Shown here: piece after piece, positions 1 through 9,279 of the stretch
How positions within the stretch are numbered: position 1 is the stretch's first letter
Layout: every line of letters begins with the position of its first letter
Source of the DNA: Thermodesulfovibrionia bacterium
Lineage (GTDB): Bacteria; Nitrospirota; Thermodesulfovibrionia; UBA6902; BMS3Bbin08
Length of the DNA: 64,000 nucleotides
Direction: 5' to 3'
Assembly (NCBI GenBank): GCA_030694425.1
Contig: JAUXYI010000079.1
Coordinates: forward strand, 1 to 64,000
Made by a program: the position numbers and the translations under genes
Notes under the pieces: model-generated
Database searches by the model: none
Seen by the model: only the letters and a program-made list of their open reading frames with translations
What the model was told of the DNA's origin: nothing

Positions 1-202
1 AGAGCACATTGCTTTTTCCGTCATTCCCGCAGTCCTTAAGCGGGAATCCAGTATTTTCTTTGGTTTTCCTGGATTCCTGCTGGAGTTTATCCCGTGTTTC
101 ATACGGGGCAGGAATGACTACTTATGAGGCTTTACTAATGAACTCATTAGTAACTAACATATTGTCTTGTAAGTCTACGACTCGTAGAGGAGACTATCGT
201 TC

Positions 203-391
203 ATGACAAAAAAACACGATAATATTAAATGTAAAGAATGCCAGGGAAATCTAAGATTAGTAATGGGCTGAAGAAATGTACATCTGCGCTGCATGGATTG
301 CAGCAGAAATTATTCACTACAGGAATATATCAAGGAACTGGACGAAACAAGCTTAAGCAGTTTATCTGCCCTCTCATGCGACCGGGTATAA
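203..391 (+). CDS. Candidate small dual-CxxC selenoprotein (TGA at 269-271 read as Sec)
   Basis: Manual translation MTKKHDNIKCKECQGNLRLVMG[TGA]RNVHLRCMDCSRNYSLQEYIKELDETSLSSLSALSCDRV*. Two CxxC motifs flank the TGA, a GAGGAG Shine-Dalgarno lies about 10 nt upstream, and a hairpin CTGCA-TGGAT-TGCAG follows the TGA. Confidence 0.6.
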
Positions 392-458
392 ACAAATATT
401 AAAATTTAGACCGTCTACGACTCGTCTATGACCCATAGGGTAGAACGGATAATACCAA

Positions 459-830
459 ATGCAAAGTTTTGAAAGTAAAAAATTAAAAGAAAAATCTTCA
501 TTCCGCACATTTGACAGGTTTAAACCAGGCGCTAAATGTAAGGCAAAACTCATTCATGCAGATGAGGTTGCGATAAAAAATATAAGCATTGGCGGTATAC
601 TCGTAGAAACCACCAGGCGTTTGAATGTTAACACCAACTACAGAATCCAGATAATTTCTTCTGATAATAATGAGGCAATAACTCCTACGGGCACAGTGGC
701 GCGGGCATTTCTGAGGGGAACCGCAGATACAGAATCTAATACCGTACCACTTTACGAAGTAGCTCTAAAATTCATCGGATTAAAAGATAGCGAAAAAGAT
801 TTCATTAAAAAACTTTTCTTAAAAACCTAA
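459..830 (+). CDS. PilZ-domain-like protein
   Basis: 123 aa with 'NISIGGILVET' and a beta-rich pattern typical of PilZ. Confidence 0.6.
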   Translation: MQSFESKKLKEKSSFRTFDRFKPGAKCKAKLIHADEVAIKNISIGGILVETTRRLNVNTNYRIQIISSDNNEAITPTGTVARAFLRGTADTESNTVPLYEVALKFIGLKDSEKDFIKKLFLKT

Positions 831-878
831 ACTGAACGATTTTTAATTTGGGGAAATTAAACCGGGAGGAATATTATT

Positions 879-1679
879 ATGGATTTTGGAATGAAAAACA
901 GGCTGTCAAATATTATTAATCCAAAAACCGGAAAGACTGTTATGCTCGCAGTTGACCATGGATACTTTCAGGGACCTACAACAGGCCTGAAAGATTTAAG
1001 AAAAACCGTAACGCCTCTGTTACCACTCACAGACTGTCTGTTTATAACCAGGGGCATGTTGAGAACCAGTATCGACCCAAGGAGCGCTACCCCGATATGT
1101 CTCAGGGTTTCCGGCGGTCCGAGCGTACTCGGAGAGTTGTCTAATGAGGATATTACCACGTCCATAGAAGAGGCAATAAGGCTCAATGCATCCGGGGTTG
1201 GGATGTCTATCTTTGTAGGTTCTAAAAATGAGGACCGGACTATATCAAACCTCGGCAGGCTGGTTAATGAAGCAGAGAGATACGGAATACCCGTACTTGC
1301 AATAACAGCCGTTGGCAGAGAGATGGTAAGAGATGCGCGTTATCTTAGCCTTGCTTGCAGAATAGCTGCAGAAATCGGAGCACATTTTGTTAAGACATAT
1401 TACTGCGAGGATTTTTACAAGATAGCTGAAGGATGTCCTGTGCCTATTGTCATGGCAGGAGGGAAAAAAATACCAGAAAGAGATGCCTTGCAAATGACAT
1501 TCAACGCCATAAAAGAAGGCGCATCAGGAGTTGACATGGGCAGGAATATTTTTCAGAGTGATAACCCTGTCGGGATGGTTAAAGCAATAAGAGCCATTGT
1601 CCATAAAGGCGCTTCTGTAGATGAGGCATTTGAGATTTATTCAAAGAATAAGCTCTCCTCACAAGTCGTAACTGAATGA
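879..1679 (+). CDS. Class I aldolase of DeoC/LacD/LsrF type (3-hydroxy-5-phosphonooxypentane-2,4-dione thiolase-like)
   Basis: Motifs 'MLAVDHGYFQGP', 'VKTYYCEDF', 'PIVMAGGKK', 'GASGVDMGRNIFQS'. Confidence 0.8.
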   Translation: MDFGMKNRLSNIINPKTGKTVMLAVDHGYFQGPTTGLKDLRKTVTPLLPLTDCLFITRGMLRTSIDPRSATPICLRVSGGPSVLGELSNEDITTSIEEAIRLNASGVGMSIFVGSKNEDRTISNLGRLVNEAERYGIPVLAITAVGREMVRDARYLSLACRIAAEIGAHFVKTYYCEDFYKIAEGCPVPIVMAGGKKIPERDALQMTFNAIKEGASGVDMGRNIFQSDNPVGMVKAIRAIVHKGASVDEAFEIYSKNKLSSQVVTE

Positions 1680-2695
1680 AAGTCGCTGTGTACTATAGCA
1701 ATGATGATATAAGAATCGAGGAGCGCCCGCAACCAGGCATAACTGACAATGAAATCCTGGTAAAAATGAAGGCTTCCGGAATCTGCGGGACTGATGTTAT
1801 GGAGTGGTACAGGATAAAAAAGGCTCCGCGCATATTAGGCCATGAAATGGCAGGAGAAATCGCAGCTGTTGGAAAAAGAGTAGAAGGATTCAAAAACGGA
1901 GACAGGGTGTTTGTTTCACACCATGTTCCATGTTATAAATGCCACCTCTGTGCTCAGGGCAATTATACTGCGTGTGCATCGCTCCATACAGGCAATTATG
2001 ACCCTGGTGGATTCTCTGAGTTCATCAGGATTCCCGAAGAAAATGTCAGATATGGAACACTCATCCTTCCTGAAAAAGTAAGTTTTGAAGATGCTGCCAT
2101 GATTGAACCTCTTGGATGTACAATTGCCGGACAGAATCAAGCAGGGCTAAAAGAAGGGCAGAGTGTTTTGATAATAGGCTCTGGCGTTTCAGGTCTCCAG
2201 CATATCCAGCTATCAAAGATAAAAAAAGCAACGGTTATTGCAACAGACATAGATAAATACAGATTAAAGAAGGCCGCTGAGTTCGGCGCTGACCATGTAA
2301 TCAATGCGCATAACTATTCCATAGAAGAATTGAGAAGAATAAATAACGGCAGGCTCGCAGATATTGTTATTGTCTGCACAGCTGCAAAACAGGCAATTGC
2401 AGATGCTATATCTTCAGTTGAGAGAAAAGGAAAGATTCTTTTTTTTGCAGTGCCCAACACTGACATAGCCATTCCGTCCGTAAGATTCTGGAGAGACGAG
2501 ATAACAGTAACATTTTCCTACGGCGCATCTCCTGATGACCTTAAAAAAGCTCTGGAATTGATTAACAGCGGCACGATTAACGTAAGGGGAATGATAACTC
2601 ACAAGGTCTCACTTTCAAATATTAAGCAGGGATTCAAATTAGTCTCAGAGGCAAAAAACTCTTTAAAAGTAGTGGTAATCCCTGATAATAATTAA
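1676..2695 (+). CDS. Zinc-dependent alcohol dehydrogenase (sorbitol/threonine dehydrogenase-like)
   Basis: GHEMAGEI, Zn-site cysteines CYKCHLCAQGNYTAC, Rossmann GSGVSG. ATGA overlap with the upstream aldolase. Confidence 0.88.
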   Translation: MKVAVYYSNDDIRIEERPQPGITDNEILVKMKASGICGTDVMEWYRIKKAPRILGHEMAGEIAAVGKRVEGFKNGDRVFVSHHVPCYKCHLCAQGNYTACASLHTGNYDPGGFSEFIRIPEENVRYGTLILPEKVSFEDAAMIEPLGCTIAGQNQAGLKEGQSVLIIGSGVSGLQHIQLSKIKKATVIATDIDKYRLKKAAEFGADHVINAHNYSIEELRRINNGRLADIVIVCTAAKQAIADAISSVERKGKILFFAVPNTDIAIPSVRFWRDEITVTFSYGASPDDLKKALELINSGTINVRGMITHKVSLSNIKQGFKLVSEAKNSLKVVVIPDNN

Positions 2696-2715
2696 AATTT
2701 AAAAAAGGAGAAAAT

Positions 2716-2976
2716 ATGGGAAAGCGTCAAAAGCTGATTCTTATACTATATGCCTTTGCAATTTTTATTCTCGGTTTTGTGTATGTGCCGTATACTCAAT
2801 ATTTTTCAAACGGTGTTAAAATACACAAAGGACACCATATACGACCAACAATGTTATGGACAACCAAAATATCAACTCACCAATCAGTTGATATCGATGC
2901 TTCCTTAATAATAGCTGAAATTATTGCACTTACTGCTATATCTGCCGCCCTTTTTCTGCTGTCCAAACGTGAATAA
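2716..2976 (+). CDS. Small membrane protein, unknown function
   Basis: 86 aa ORF with RBS (aaaggag) and two hydrophobic segments. Confidence 0.5.
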   Translation: MGKRQKLILILYAFAIFILGFVYVPYTQYFSNGVKIHKGHHIRPTMLWTTKISTHQSVDIDASLIIAEIIALTAISAALFLLSKRE

Positions 2977-2979
2977 CTC

Positions 2980-3067
2980 TGGTGCCGAAGGCCGGACTCG
3001 AACCGGCACGCCATTGCTGACGAGGGATTTTAAGTCCCTTGCGTCTACCAATTCCGCCACTCCGGCA
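2980..3067 (-). tRNA. tRNA-Leu (UAA), CCA encoded
   Basis: Reverse complement tgccggagtggcggaattggtagacgcaagggacttaaaatccctcgtcagcaatggcgtgccggttcgagtccggccttcggcacca folds as a tRNA. Acceptor TGCCGGA/TTCGGCA, TTCGAGTC T-loop, anticodon loop CTTAAAA. Confidence 0.95.
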
Positions 3068-3176
3068 GCATCTTTAACGCCTATTTAATATCTTACTGCA
3101 TAATAAGCTACGGGACTTCAATGTAAGGACTTTTTTATCAGTCGTCATCCGCTCCCGCTGGTCGCTGTGCATTGGA

Positions 3177-3212
3177 AAGTCCCTTGCGTCTACCAATTCC
3201 GCCACTCCGGCA
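3177..3212 (-). repeat. 36-nt exact duplicate of the 5' half of tRNA-Leu
   Basis: aagtcccttgcgtctaccaattccgccactccggca is identical to 3032-3067. Confidence 0.95.
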
Positions 3213-3298
3213 TTAACTGCAGTTATCAGTTACTGGTTGTCAGTTGTCAGTCTAAAAACTATCAACAAACAACTTAAAACTCTGATATTATACTTCAA

Positions 3299-4759
3299 CT
3301 ATTCTGCAATCTTCCTCTTATACATATCATCAAATCTTACTATATCGTCTTCTTCAAGATAGTCGCCGTTCTGAACTTCTATAATTTGCAAAGGTATTTT
3401 GCCGGGATTTTCAAGCCGGTGTCTTGTAGACATGGGAATATACGTGCTTTCATTGGTATGCACATCATACGCTTTGTCTCCATTTGTTACCCGTGCTGTG
3501 CCGGATACAACAATCCAGTGCTCGCTGCGGTGGTGATGCAGTTGATGACTAAGCTTGGCGCCTGGTTTTACCTCTATTTTTTTAATCTTGAACCTGTCAC
3601 TTGTCTCAAGCACTGTAAATGAACCCCATGGTCTAAATACAGTAATGTGGGTCATATATTCTTTTGCCCCGCGTTTTTTAAGGATATCAACAACCTTCCG
3701 CACATCCTGCGCCTTATCCCTTGAACATATAAGTGTTGCATCAGGGGTATCAACTACAACCATGTTTTCAAGCCCTGCTGCTGCAACAAGTCTGCTGCCG
3801 CAGTAAAGAATAGAGTTTTTGTTTTCAATAGAGATGATATTGCCTTTTTTAACATTATTATCCTTATCAACGGGCATTACACAATCAAGGGCATTCCAGC
3901 TGCCTACGTCACTCCATCCAAATTCTGCGGGAACCACAGCAACATTATCTGCTCTTTCAAGAACACCGTAATCTATTGACTCTGGTTTAAATTTTGAGAA
4001 TACAGTCTCTGTAATTTCCTTGCTCTTTCCCGTGCCTAAAGCTTTCTCGATCTTAGCAAGGCCCTCATGCAATTTAGGCATATACTTTTTTATTGCCGCA
4101 AGTATAGTATCAGCCTGCCAGATAAACATACCGCTGTTCCAGTAGTAATTGCCATCTTTTAAATATTTCAATGCTTTATTCTTATCAGGTTTTTCTATAA
4201 ATTTTTCTACATTATAAATGCCTTCTTTTATTCTCTTCCCGCTTTTTATATATCCGTATCCTGTCTCGGGTTTATCAGGTTTTATACCAATAGTTACAAT
4301 GTATCCATCCGCAGATGCTCTGACTCCAAGAAGCACTGAATTATGGAACTCCTTCTTGTTTTTGATTACATGATCAGATGGAAGAACAACCATTATTGCC
4401 TGGGGGTCAAGATGCCTTAGATGAATCGCTGCAAGCCCTATGGCTGGAGCAGTATTTTTTGCTTCAGGCTCAACTATTAAACGTGAATCCCACGAAGCTC
4501 CTGTTATGGGGAAAAGCTGTAAATTAATTGATTCAGCTTGACCTGAATTTGTAACTATATAGGTACGCTCTAACGGTATCACAGGACTTACCCTTGAAAC
4601 TGTAGCCTGCAGCAGGGTTTGTTTATCACTGCCGATACTCAAAAGCTGTTTCGGGGTTTCCTGTCTGCTGAGAGGCCAGAATCTTGTGCCAGAACCACCT
4701 GCGATTATAACTGCATAAAGATTGCTTAAACTTTCTTTCTTCTTTACGGGCATTCCCAT
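3299..4759 (-). CDS. manC: Mannose-1-phosphate guanylyltransferase / mannose-6-phosphate isomerase (bifunctional)
   Basis: IIAGGSGTRFWPLSR, FIEKPD, C-terminal cupin 'RPWGSFTVLE...KPGAKLSHQLHHHRSEHWIVVSGTA'. Confidence 0.95.
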   Translation of the reverse strand: MGMPVKKKESLSNLYAVIIAGGSGTRFWPLSRQETPKQLLSIGSDKQTLLQATVSRVSPVIPLERTYIVTNSGQAESINLQLFPITGASWDSRLIVEPEAKNTAPAIGLAAIHLRHLDPQAIMVVLPSDHVIKNKKEFHNSVLLGVRASADGYIVTIGIKPDKPETGYGYIKSGKRIKEGIYNVEKFIEKPDKNKALKYLKDGNYYWNSGMFIWQADTILAAIKKYMPKLHEGLAKIEKALGTGKSKEITETVFSKFKPESIDYGVLERADNVAVVPAEFGWSDVGSWNALDCVMPVDKDNNVKKGNIISIENKNSILYCGSRLVAAAGLENMVVVDTPDATLICSRDKAQDVRKVVDILKKRGAKEYMTHITVFRPWGSFTVLETSDRFKIKKIEVKPGAKLSHQLHHHRSEHWIVVSGTARVTNGDKAYDVHTNESTYIPMSTRHRLENPGKIPLQIIEVQNGDYLEEDDIVRFDDMYKRKIAE

Positions 4760-4789
4760 ATTGTTTATTTTCCTTTTGCTGGGATAAAT

Positions 4790-6199
4790 TTATTTTATAG
4801 TATATTTAGTATTCAGACCATATTTGGTTATTAAGTCATAAAGCGTTGGCCTGCTAATTCCCAATTCTTTTGCAACACGTTTAATATTGCCCTTATATTT
4901 ATTAATATTCATTTTAACAAGTTCTATTTCAAGTCTTTCGCGGGCTTCTTTAAGTGTTATATCCTCATATTTTTTATCTACTTGTGTAACTGGAGCCTCT
5001 GCAAGTCCAAGGGCATGCGCCTCTATAGATTTGCTGTCTGACATAATAACCGCCCTCTGAAGCTTATTTTCAAGCTCCCTCACATTGCCCGGCCAGGAAT
5101 AGCTTTTTATTGCATTAACAGCTTCGGGGCTGAAGCCTCTTACCTTTTTCCTGACTGCTGCTTTATATCTCTCTAAAAATATGTTGGCAAGAAGTATTAT
5201 ATCCTGTCCCCTCTCTCTGAGAGGAGGAAGATTGATAGTAATAACACTAAGTCTGTAAAAAAGATCTTCCCTGAATTTGCCTTCTTTTATTGCCTCTTGC
5301 AAATCAATATTAGTAGCAGCAATAATCCTCAAATCTACTTCAATATCTGTATGCCCGCCAATCCGCTGAATCTTTTTCTCCTGCAGAAACCTTAATAGCT
5401 TTGTCTGCAAACTTGGAGACAACTCGCTGACTTCATCAAGCAAGAACGTCCCTCCGTCTGCGAATTCAACCTTGCCTTTTTTCATATTGTATGCGCCTGT
5501 AAATGCCCCCTTTTCATAACCAAAAAGTTCTGACTCAAGAAGATTTTCAGGTATTGCACCACAATTAATCGGGATAAAGAGAGCTTTACTTCTTGGACCC
5601 CTTTCATGTATTGCACGTGCAACTAATTCCTTCCCTGTTCCGCTTTCGCCTGTCAGCAAAACCGTAACATCCGTACCGGCTACCCTTTTAATGGAATCAA
5701 AAACTCTCTGCATTTCAGGGCTTTGTCCTATCATCCCTGCAAACCCGATATCTTTTTCCAAAAGCGTATGCAAGCTGCGATTTTCATCTTCTATTTGTGA
5801 AAGATGGATCGCTCTCCGTATAATTATTTTTATCTCGTTTATATCAACCGGTTTAAGAAAATAATCATAAGCCCCCATTTGAACGGCCTTTAGGGCATTT
5901 TCTCTGTCATTGTTTCCTGTTACTACAATTATTTTTGTATCAGGTTCCTTATCCAGTATTTCCTTAAGACATGCAAACCCCTCGCTTGTCCCGTCTTTAT
6001 CAGGCGGAAGCCCGAGGTCAAGGGTTACAACCCTGGGTGGTTTTTTTTCAAACATACGAAGCGCCTCTTTTCTCTCTGAAGCCTGTAAGACCATAAAATC
6101 CTTGTAAAGTCCCCATTTCATCTGGCTTTGAATATCAGGGTTGTCTTCAATTACTAATATCTTATCCATTGCATTAGGTTTACTCTTTTCTTTATGCAT
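4790..6199 (-). CDS. prsR: Sigma54-dependent response regulator, PrsR-like (PEP-CTERM-associated) type
   Basis: REC domain with 'VTLDLGLPPD', AAA GESGTGKE / GAFTGA, C-terminal Fis HTH. The overall pattern resembles PEP-CTERM-box response regulators. Confidence 0.75.
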   Translation of the reverse strand: MHKEKSKPNAMDKILVIEDNPDIQSQMKWGLYKDFMVLQASERKEALRMFEKKPPRVVTLDLGLPPDKDGTSEGFACLKEILDKEPDTKIIVVTGNNDRENALKAVQMGAYDYFLKPVDINEIKIIIRRAIHLSQIEDENRSLHTLLEKDIGFAGMIGQSPEMQRVFDSIKRVAGTDVTVLLTGESGTGKELVARAIHERGPRSKALFIPINCGAIPENLLESELFGYEKGAFTGAYNMKKGKVEFADGGTFLLDEVSELSPSLQTKLLRFLQEKKIQRIGGHTDIEVDLRIIAATNIDLQEAIKEGKFREDLFYRLSVITINLPPLRERGQDIILLANIFLERYKAAVRKKVRGFSPEAVNAIKSYSWPGNVRELENKLQRAVIMSDSKSIEAHALGLAEAPVTQVDKKYEDITLKEARERLEIELVKMNINKYKGNIKRVAKELGISRPTLYDLITKYGLNTKYTIK

Positions 6200-6393
6200 A
6201 ATCTTATTTAGTGTACTGTCCCAATTAGTTCTTTACATTTTTGAGTAGTGTCATTCTGGCTTGTCCAGAATCTTTCTCCTTTTACAAGAAGGATTCCCGA
6301 CAAGCGGGAATGACAAAATGGTGTAAACTTATTTATGAGACAGTACATTAGTCCTTTATATAAAGATACTACTATCCACACTCCGTAATCAAG

Positions 6394-6437
6394 GTAGCCG
6401 CAGGCTTTAGTCTACGACTCGTAAAGCCTGCGGCTAC
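6394..6437. repeat. Long perfect hairpin (16-bp stem, 12-nt loop gtctacgactcg)
   Basis: gtagccgcaggcttta-gtctacgactcg-taaagcctgcggctac. Confidence 0.9.
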
Positions 6438-6478
6438 AGTATTTTTATTACGGATTACGGCGCTATTTAGCTTGTTTT

Positions 6479-8419
6479 TTAAAGACTTCTCTTTTTTATA
6501 TAATTCAGCAGTCCTCCGGCAAGGATTATATTCCTCTGCCTTTCAGTCAGCCCGTGCTCTGCTTTATATTTCCTGCCTGTTTTAACATCTATGAGTGTAA
6601 TCTCTGATGATTCCCTTATTTCTTTAGCAATATTCGGGAATTGTATTTCTCTGTCCTGCTCAAAGGTATCGTAAACATCTGTGGAAATTGTCAGAGGAAG
6701 AATACCGAAATTTATAAGATTATCCCTGTGGATGCGCGCAAATGATTTAGCAAGTATAATTTTAATTCCCAGATACATTGGAGCAAGTGCAGCATGCTCT
6801 CTGCTTGAACCCTGGCCATAATTTATACCTCCGAGAACAACTCCATTTCCGGAAGTTTTTGCCCTAACCGGAAATGTTGTATCTATCCTTGAAAAAACAT
6901 ATTCAGATATGGCAGCAATATTTGAGCGTAAAGAGAGAATCTTAGCGCCAGCAGGCATTATGTCGTCAGTTGTTATATTATCTCCGGTTTTTAGAATTAT
7001 CTTGGCCTTTATAGATTCCTCAAGTTCTCCTTTTATTGGAAGAGGTTTTATATTAGGCCCTCTCTCAACTACAACCTTCTCGGGTTCTTTAGAAGGCGGG
7101 ATAATCATTGAATCATCTATAATATACTTTGGGGGAAGTTTAACTGTGAACCGTGAACCGCGAACTGTGAACTGTTTAAAATAATCCCTTGGGTCTGTAA
7201 TAACACCCTCAATAGCTGAAACTGCTGCAGTAGCAGGACTGCATAGATAAACCTGGTCATTCGGGGTGCCGCTTCTTCCGGGAAAATTTCTGTTAAATGT
7301 CCTGAGTGAAACTGCGCCGGTTGACGGCGCCTGGCCCATTCCTATACATGGACCGCAGGCACATTCAAGTATTCTCGCACCTGCATTTATAAGGTCTGCG
7401 AGCGCTCTACTCTTTGAAATCATCAAAAGCGTCTGCCGCGAGCCCATGTTTATTGTAAGACTTACATCAGGATGGACTTTTTTGCCTTTGAGTATTTTTG
7501 CAGCAAGCATAATATCTATAAATGATGAATTAATGCAGCTTCCTATGCAAACCTGCTTTACAGGTATTCCTGCAAATTCTCTTACCGCTGCCACATTATC
7601 AGGGCTTGAGGGGGCTGCTATCAGGGGCTCAATTGTATTCAATGATATGTTTAACTCTTCATCATATACTGCATCAGGGTCAGGGACCAGCAGTCCCCAG
7701 TCAGACTTTCTCTGCTGTGCCTTTAGAAATGCCAGCGTCTGCTCATCAGAAGGAAAAACTGAGGAAGTCGCTCCGCATTCAGCGCCCATGTTGGTTATTG
7801 TTGCCCTTTCCGGAACTGTAAGATTCTTTACGCCTTCCCCGGAATACTCAAGTATCTTTCCCGCCCCTCCTTTTACAGTCAGACGGCGCAAGATCTCAAG
7901 TATTATATCTTTTGCACCAACGCCTTTCTGCAGTTTTCCAGTAAGATTTACACAGAGAATTTTCGGCATTACCATCCAGAACGGCTCTCCTGCCATTGCC
8001 ATTGCAACACTGAGTCCGCCTGCGCCTATGGCAAGCATACCCACAGCGCCTGCATTGGGGGTATGGCTGTCAGAGCCAAGAAGTGTCTGACCTGGTTTTG
8101 CAAACCTCTCAAGATGTACCTGGTGGGAGATGCCATTGCCGGGTTTTGAAAAATAAATTCCGTATTTACTCGCAATTGTTTGAAGGAATCTGTGGTCATC
8201 GGCATTTTCAAAGCCTGTCTGTAAAGTATTATGGTCAACATAACTTACTGACAGCTTTGTCTTTACTTTTGGTATACCGATTGCCTCAAACTCAAGATAT
8301 GCCATAGTGCCGGTCGCATCCTGAGTAAGCGTCTGGTCTATGGATATGGCAATCTCGTTACCGGCAACCATACTGCCGGAAACGAGATGAGAAGAGATTA
8401 GTTTTTGAGCTACGTTCAT
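6479..8419 (-). CDS. acnA: Aconitate hydratase
   Basis: SDSHTPNAGAVGMLAIGAGG, GSCINSS, CGPCIGMGQ, GSSREHAALAP. Confidence 0.95.
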   Translation of the reverse strand: MNVAQKLISSHLVSGSMVAGNEIAISIDQTLTQDATGTMAYLEFEAIGIPKVKTKLSVSYVDHNTLQTGFENADDHRFLQTIASKYGIYFSKPGNGISHQVHLERFAKPGQTLLGSDSHTPNAGAVGMLAIGAGGLSVAMAMAGEPFWMVMPKILCVNLTGKLQKGVGAKDIILEILRRLTVKGGAGKILEYSGEGVKNLTVPERATITNMGAECGATSSVFPSDEQTLAFLKAQQRKSDWGLLVPDPDAVYDEELNISLNTIEPLIAAPSSPDNVAAVREFAGIPVKQVCIGSCINSSFIDIMLAAKILKGKKVHPDVSLTINMGSRQTLLMISKSRALADLINAGARILECACGPCIGMGQAPSTGAVSLRTFNRNFPGRSGTPNDQVYLCSPATAAVSAIEGVITDPRDYFKQFTVRGSRFTVKLPPKYIIDDSMIIPPSKEPEKVVVERGPNIKPLPIKGELEESIKAKIILKTGDNITTDDIMPAGAKILSLRSNIAAISEYVFSRIDTTFPVRAKTSGNGVVLGGINYGQGSSREHAALAPMYLGIKIILAKSFARIHRDNLINFGILPLTISTDVYDTFEQDREIQFPNIAKEIRESSEITLIDVKTGRKYKAEHGLTERQRNIILAGGLLNYIKKRSL

Positions 8420-8559
8420 TTACAAGTAACCTCCGTAATAAGTTCTATTTTGACCTATCTTATAGAAATAATACCTCTGTATAATTATAACTGATGGAGT
8501 CAGGAATATTTTATAAGAGTAGCCTTTTGTAAGATAAAGTTTAATGTATACTGTTTTGT

Positions 8560-8890
8560 TTTTTCAACGTGATTCTAATATATATGAAAAAGAGGCATTA
8601 AATAACCTTATACTTTCCTTAAAAACCAAATGGCCTACTGCAAACTTTAAAATCTTTGGCTCTAAGGTGAGAGGTTTTTAATATAAATCTTTCTTCTGGA
8701 AGTAACATAAGTGTACTTATAGTTTCTGAAGAAGAATGGCAGAGGGGAAAAATTTCTGTTCTGCCTATTCGTTATTTCATTGAGAAAGAAGGGATGCCTT
8801 TATGAGCGAGCAAGAGAATATTCAGGATGTTGTTATGTATTAGATAGGGAAGGCAAAAGAATCCCTACCAAAAGTGTCTTATGACAAGAT
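8560..8890 (+). pseudogene. Degraded MNT nucleotidyltransferase + HEPN pair
   Basis: Fragments 'NLILSLKTKWPTANFKIFGSKVRG*', then in another frame 'GSNISVLIVSEEEW', then 'MSEQENIQDVVMY*IGKAKESL'. Interrupted by stops and a frameshift. Confidence 0.65.
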
Positions 8891-9279
8891 TTTACTGGAG
8901 ATACCCGTATAGTTTTATACTCTCACTTTCAGTCTCCCAATAAAATAAACGGTGCCCAGAAGTAGGGGTGAGAACCGCGTATCATCTCAATCTGTACCAT
9001 GCGTAGAACTTCATTTGATAGTACCGCAGCCATTTTCTGTAATGATTATGATACTTAGTTGGAATTGCCTTTTTAGCTAAAATTGCATTAAAACGAGTTT
9101 TTATGTCTGAAGAAATATCAAAAATAGTAGATATCCACTTTTCTGTATATCATTACAAAACGGGTGATATACAGCTAATTAGACATAATTAAGCCATAAA
9201 TAGCAAGAAAAATATTTTCTTTTGTATATCAATCTGTTAATATGCAGAAAACTATATATTAACTGGTTAGCGTAATAAA

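Noticed and set aside
9-206. ORF 'MLFPSFPQSLSGNPVFSLVFLDSC...'
   Set aside because: Translation of the dispersed gggaatcc palindrome (same words at 18816-19007 on the other strand), so not a gene.
7266-8090. Long 274-aa plus-strand ORF inside acnA
   Set aside because: It is antisense to a clear aconitase; residue pattern is typical of antisense translation and no domain is recognised.
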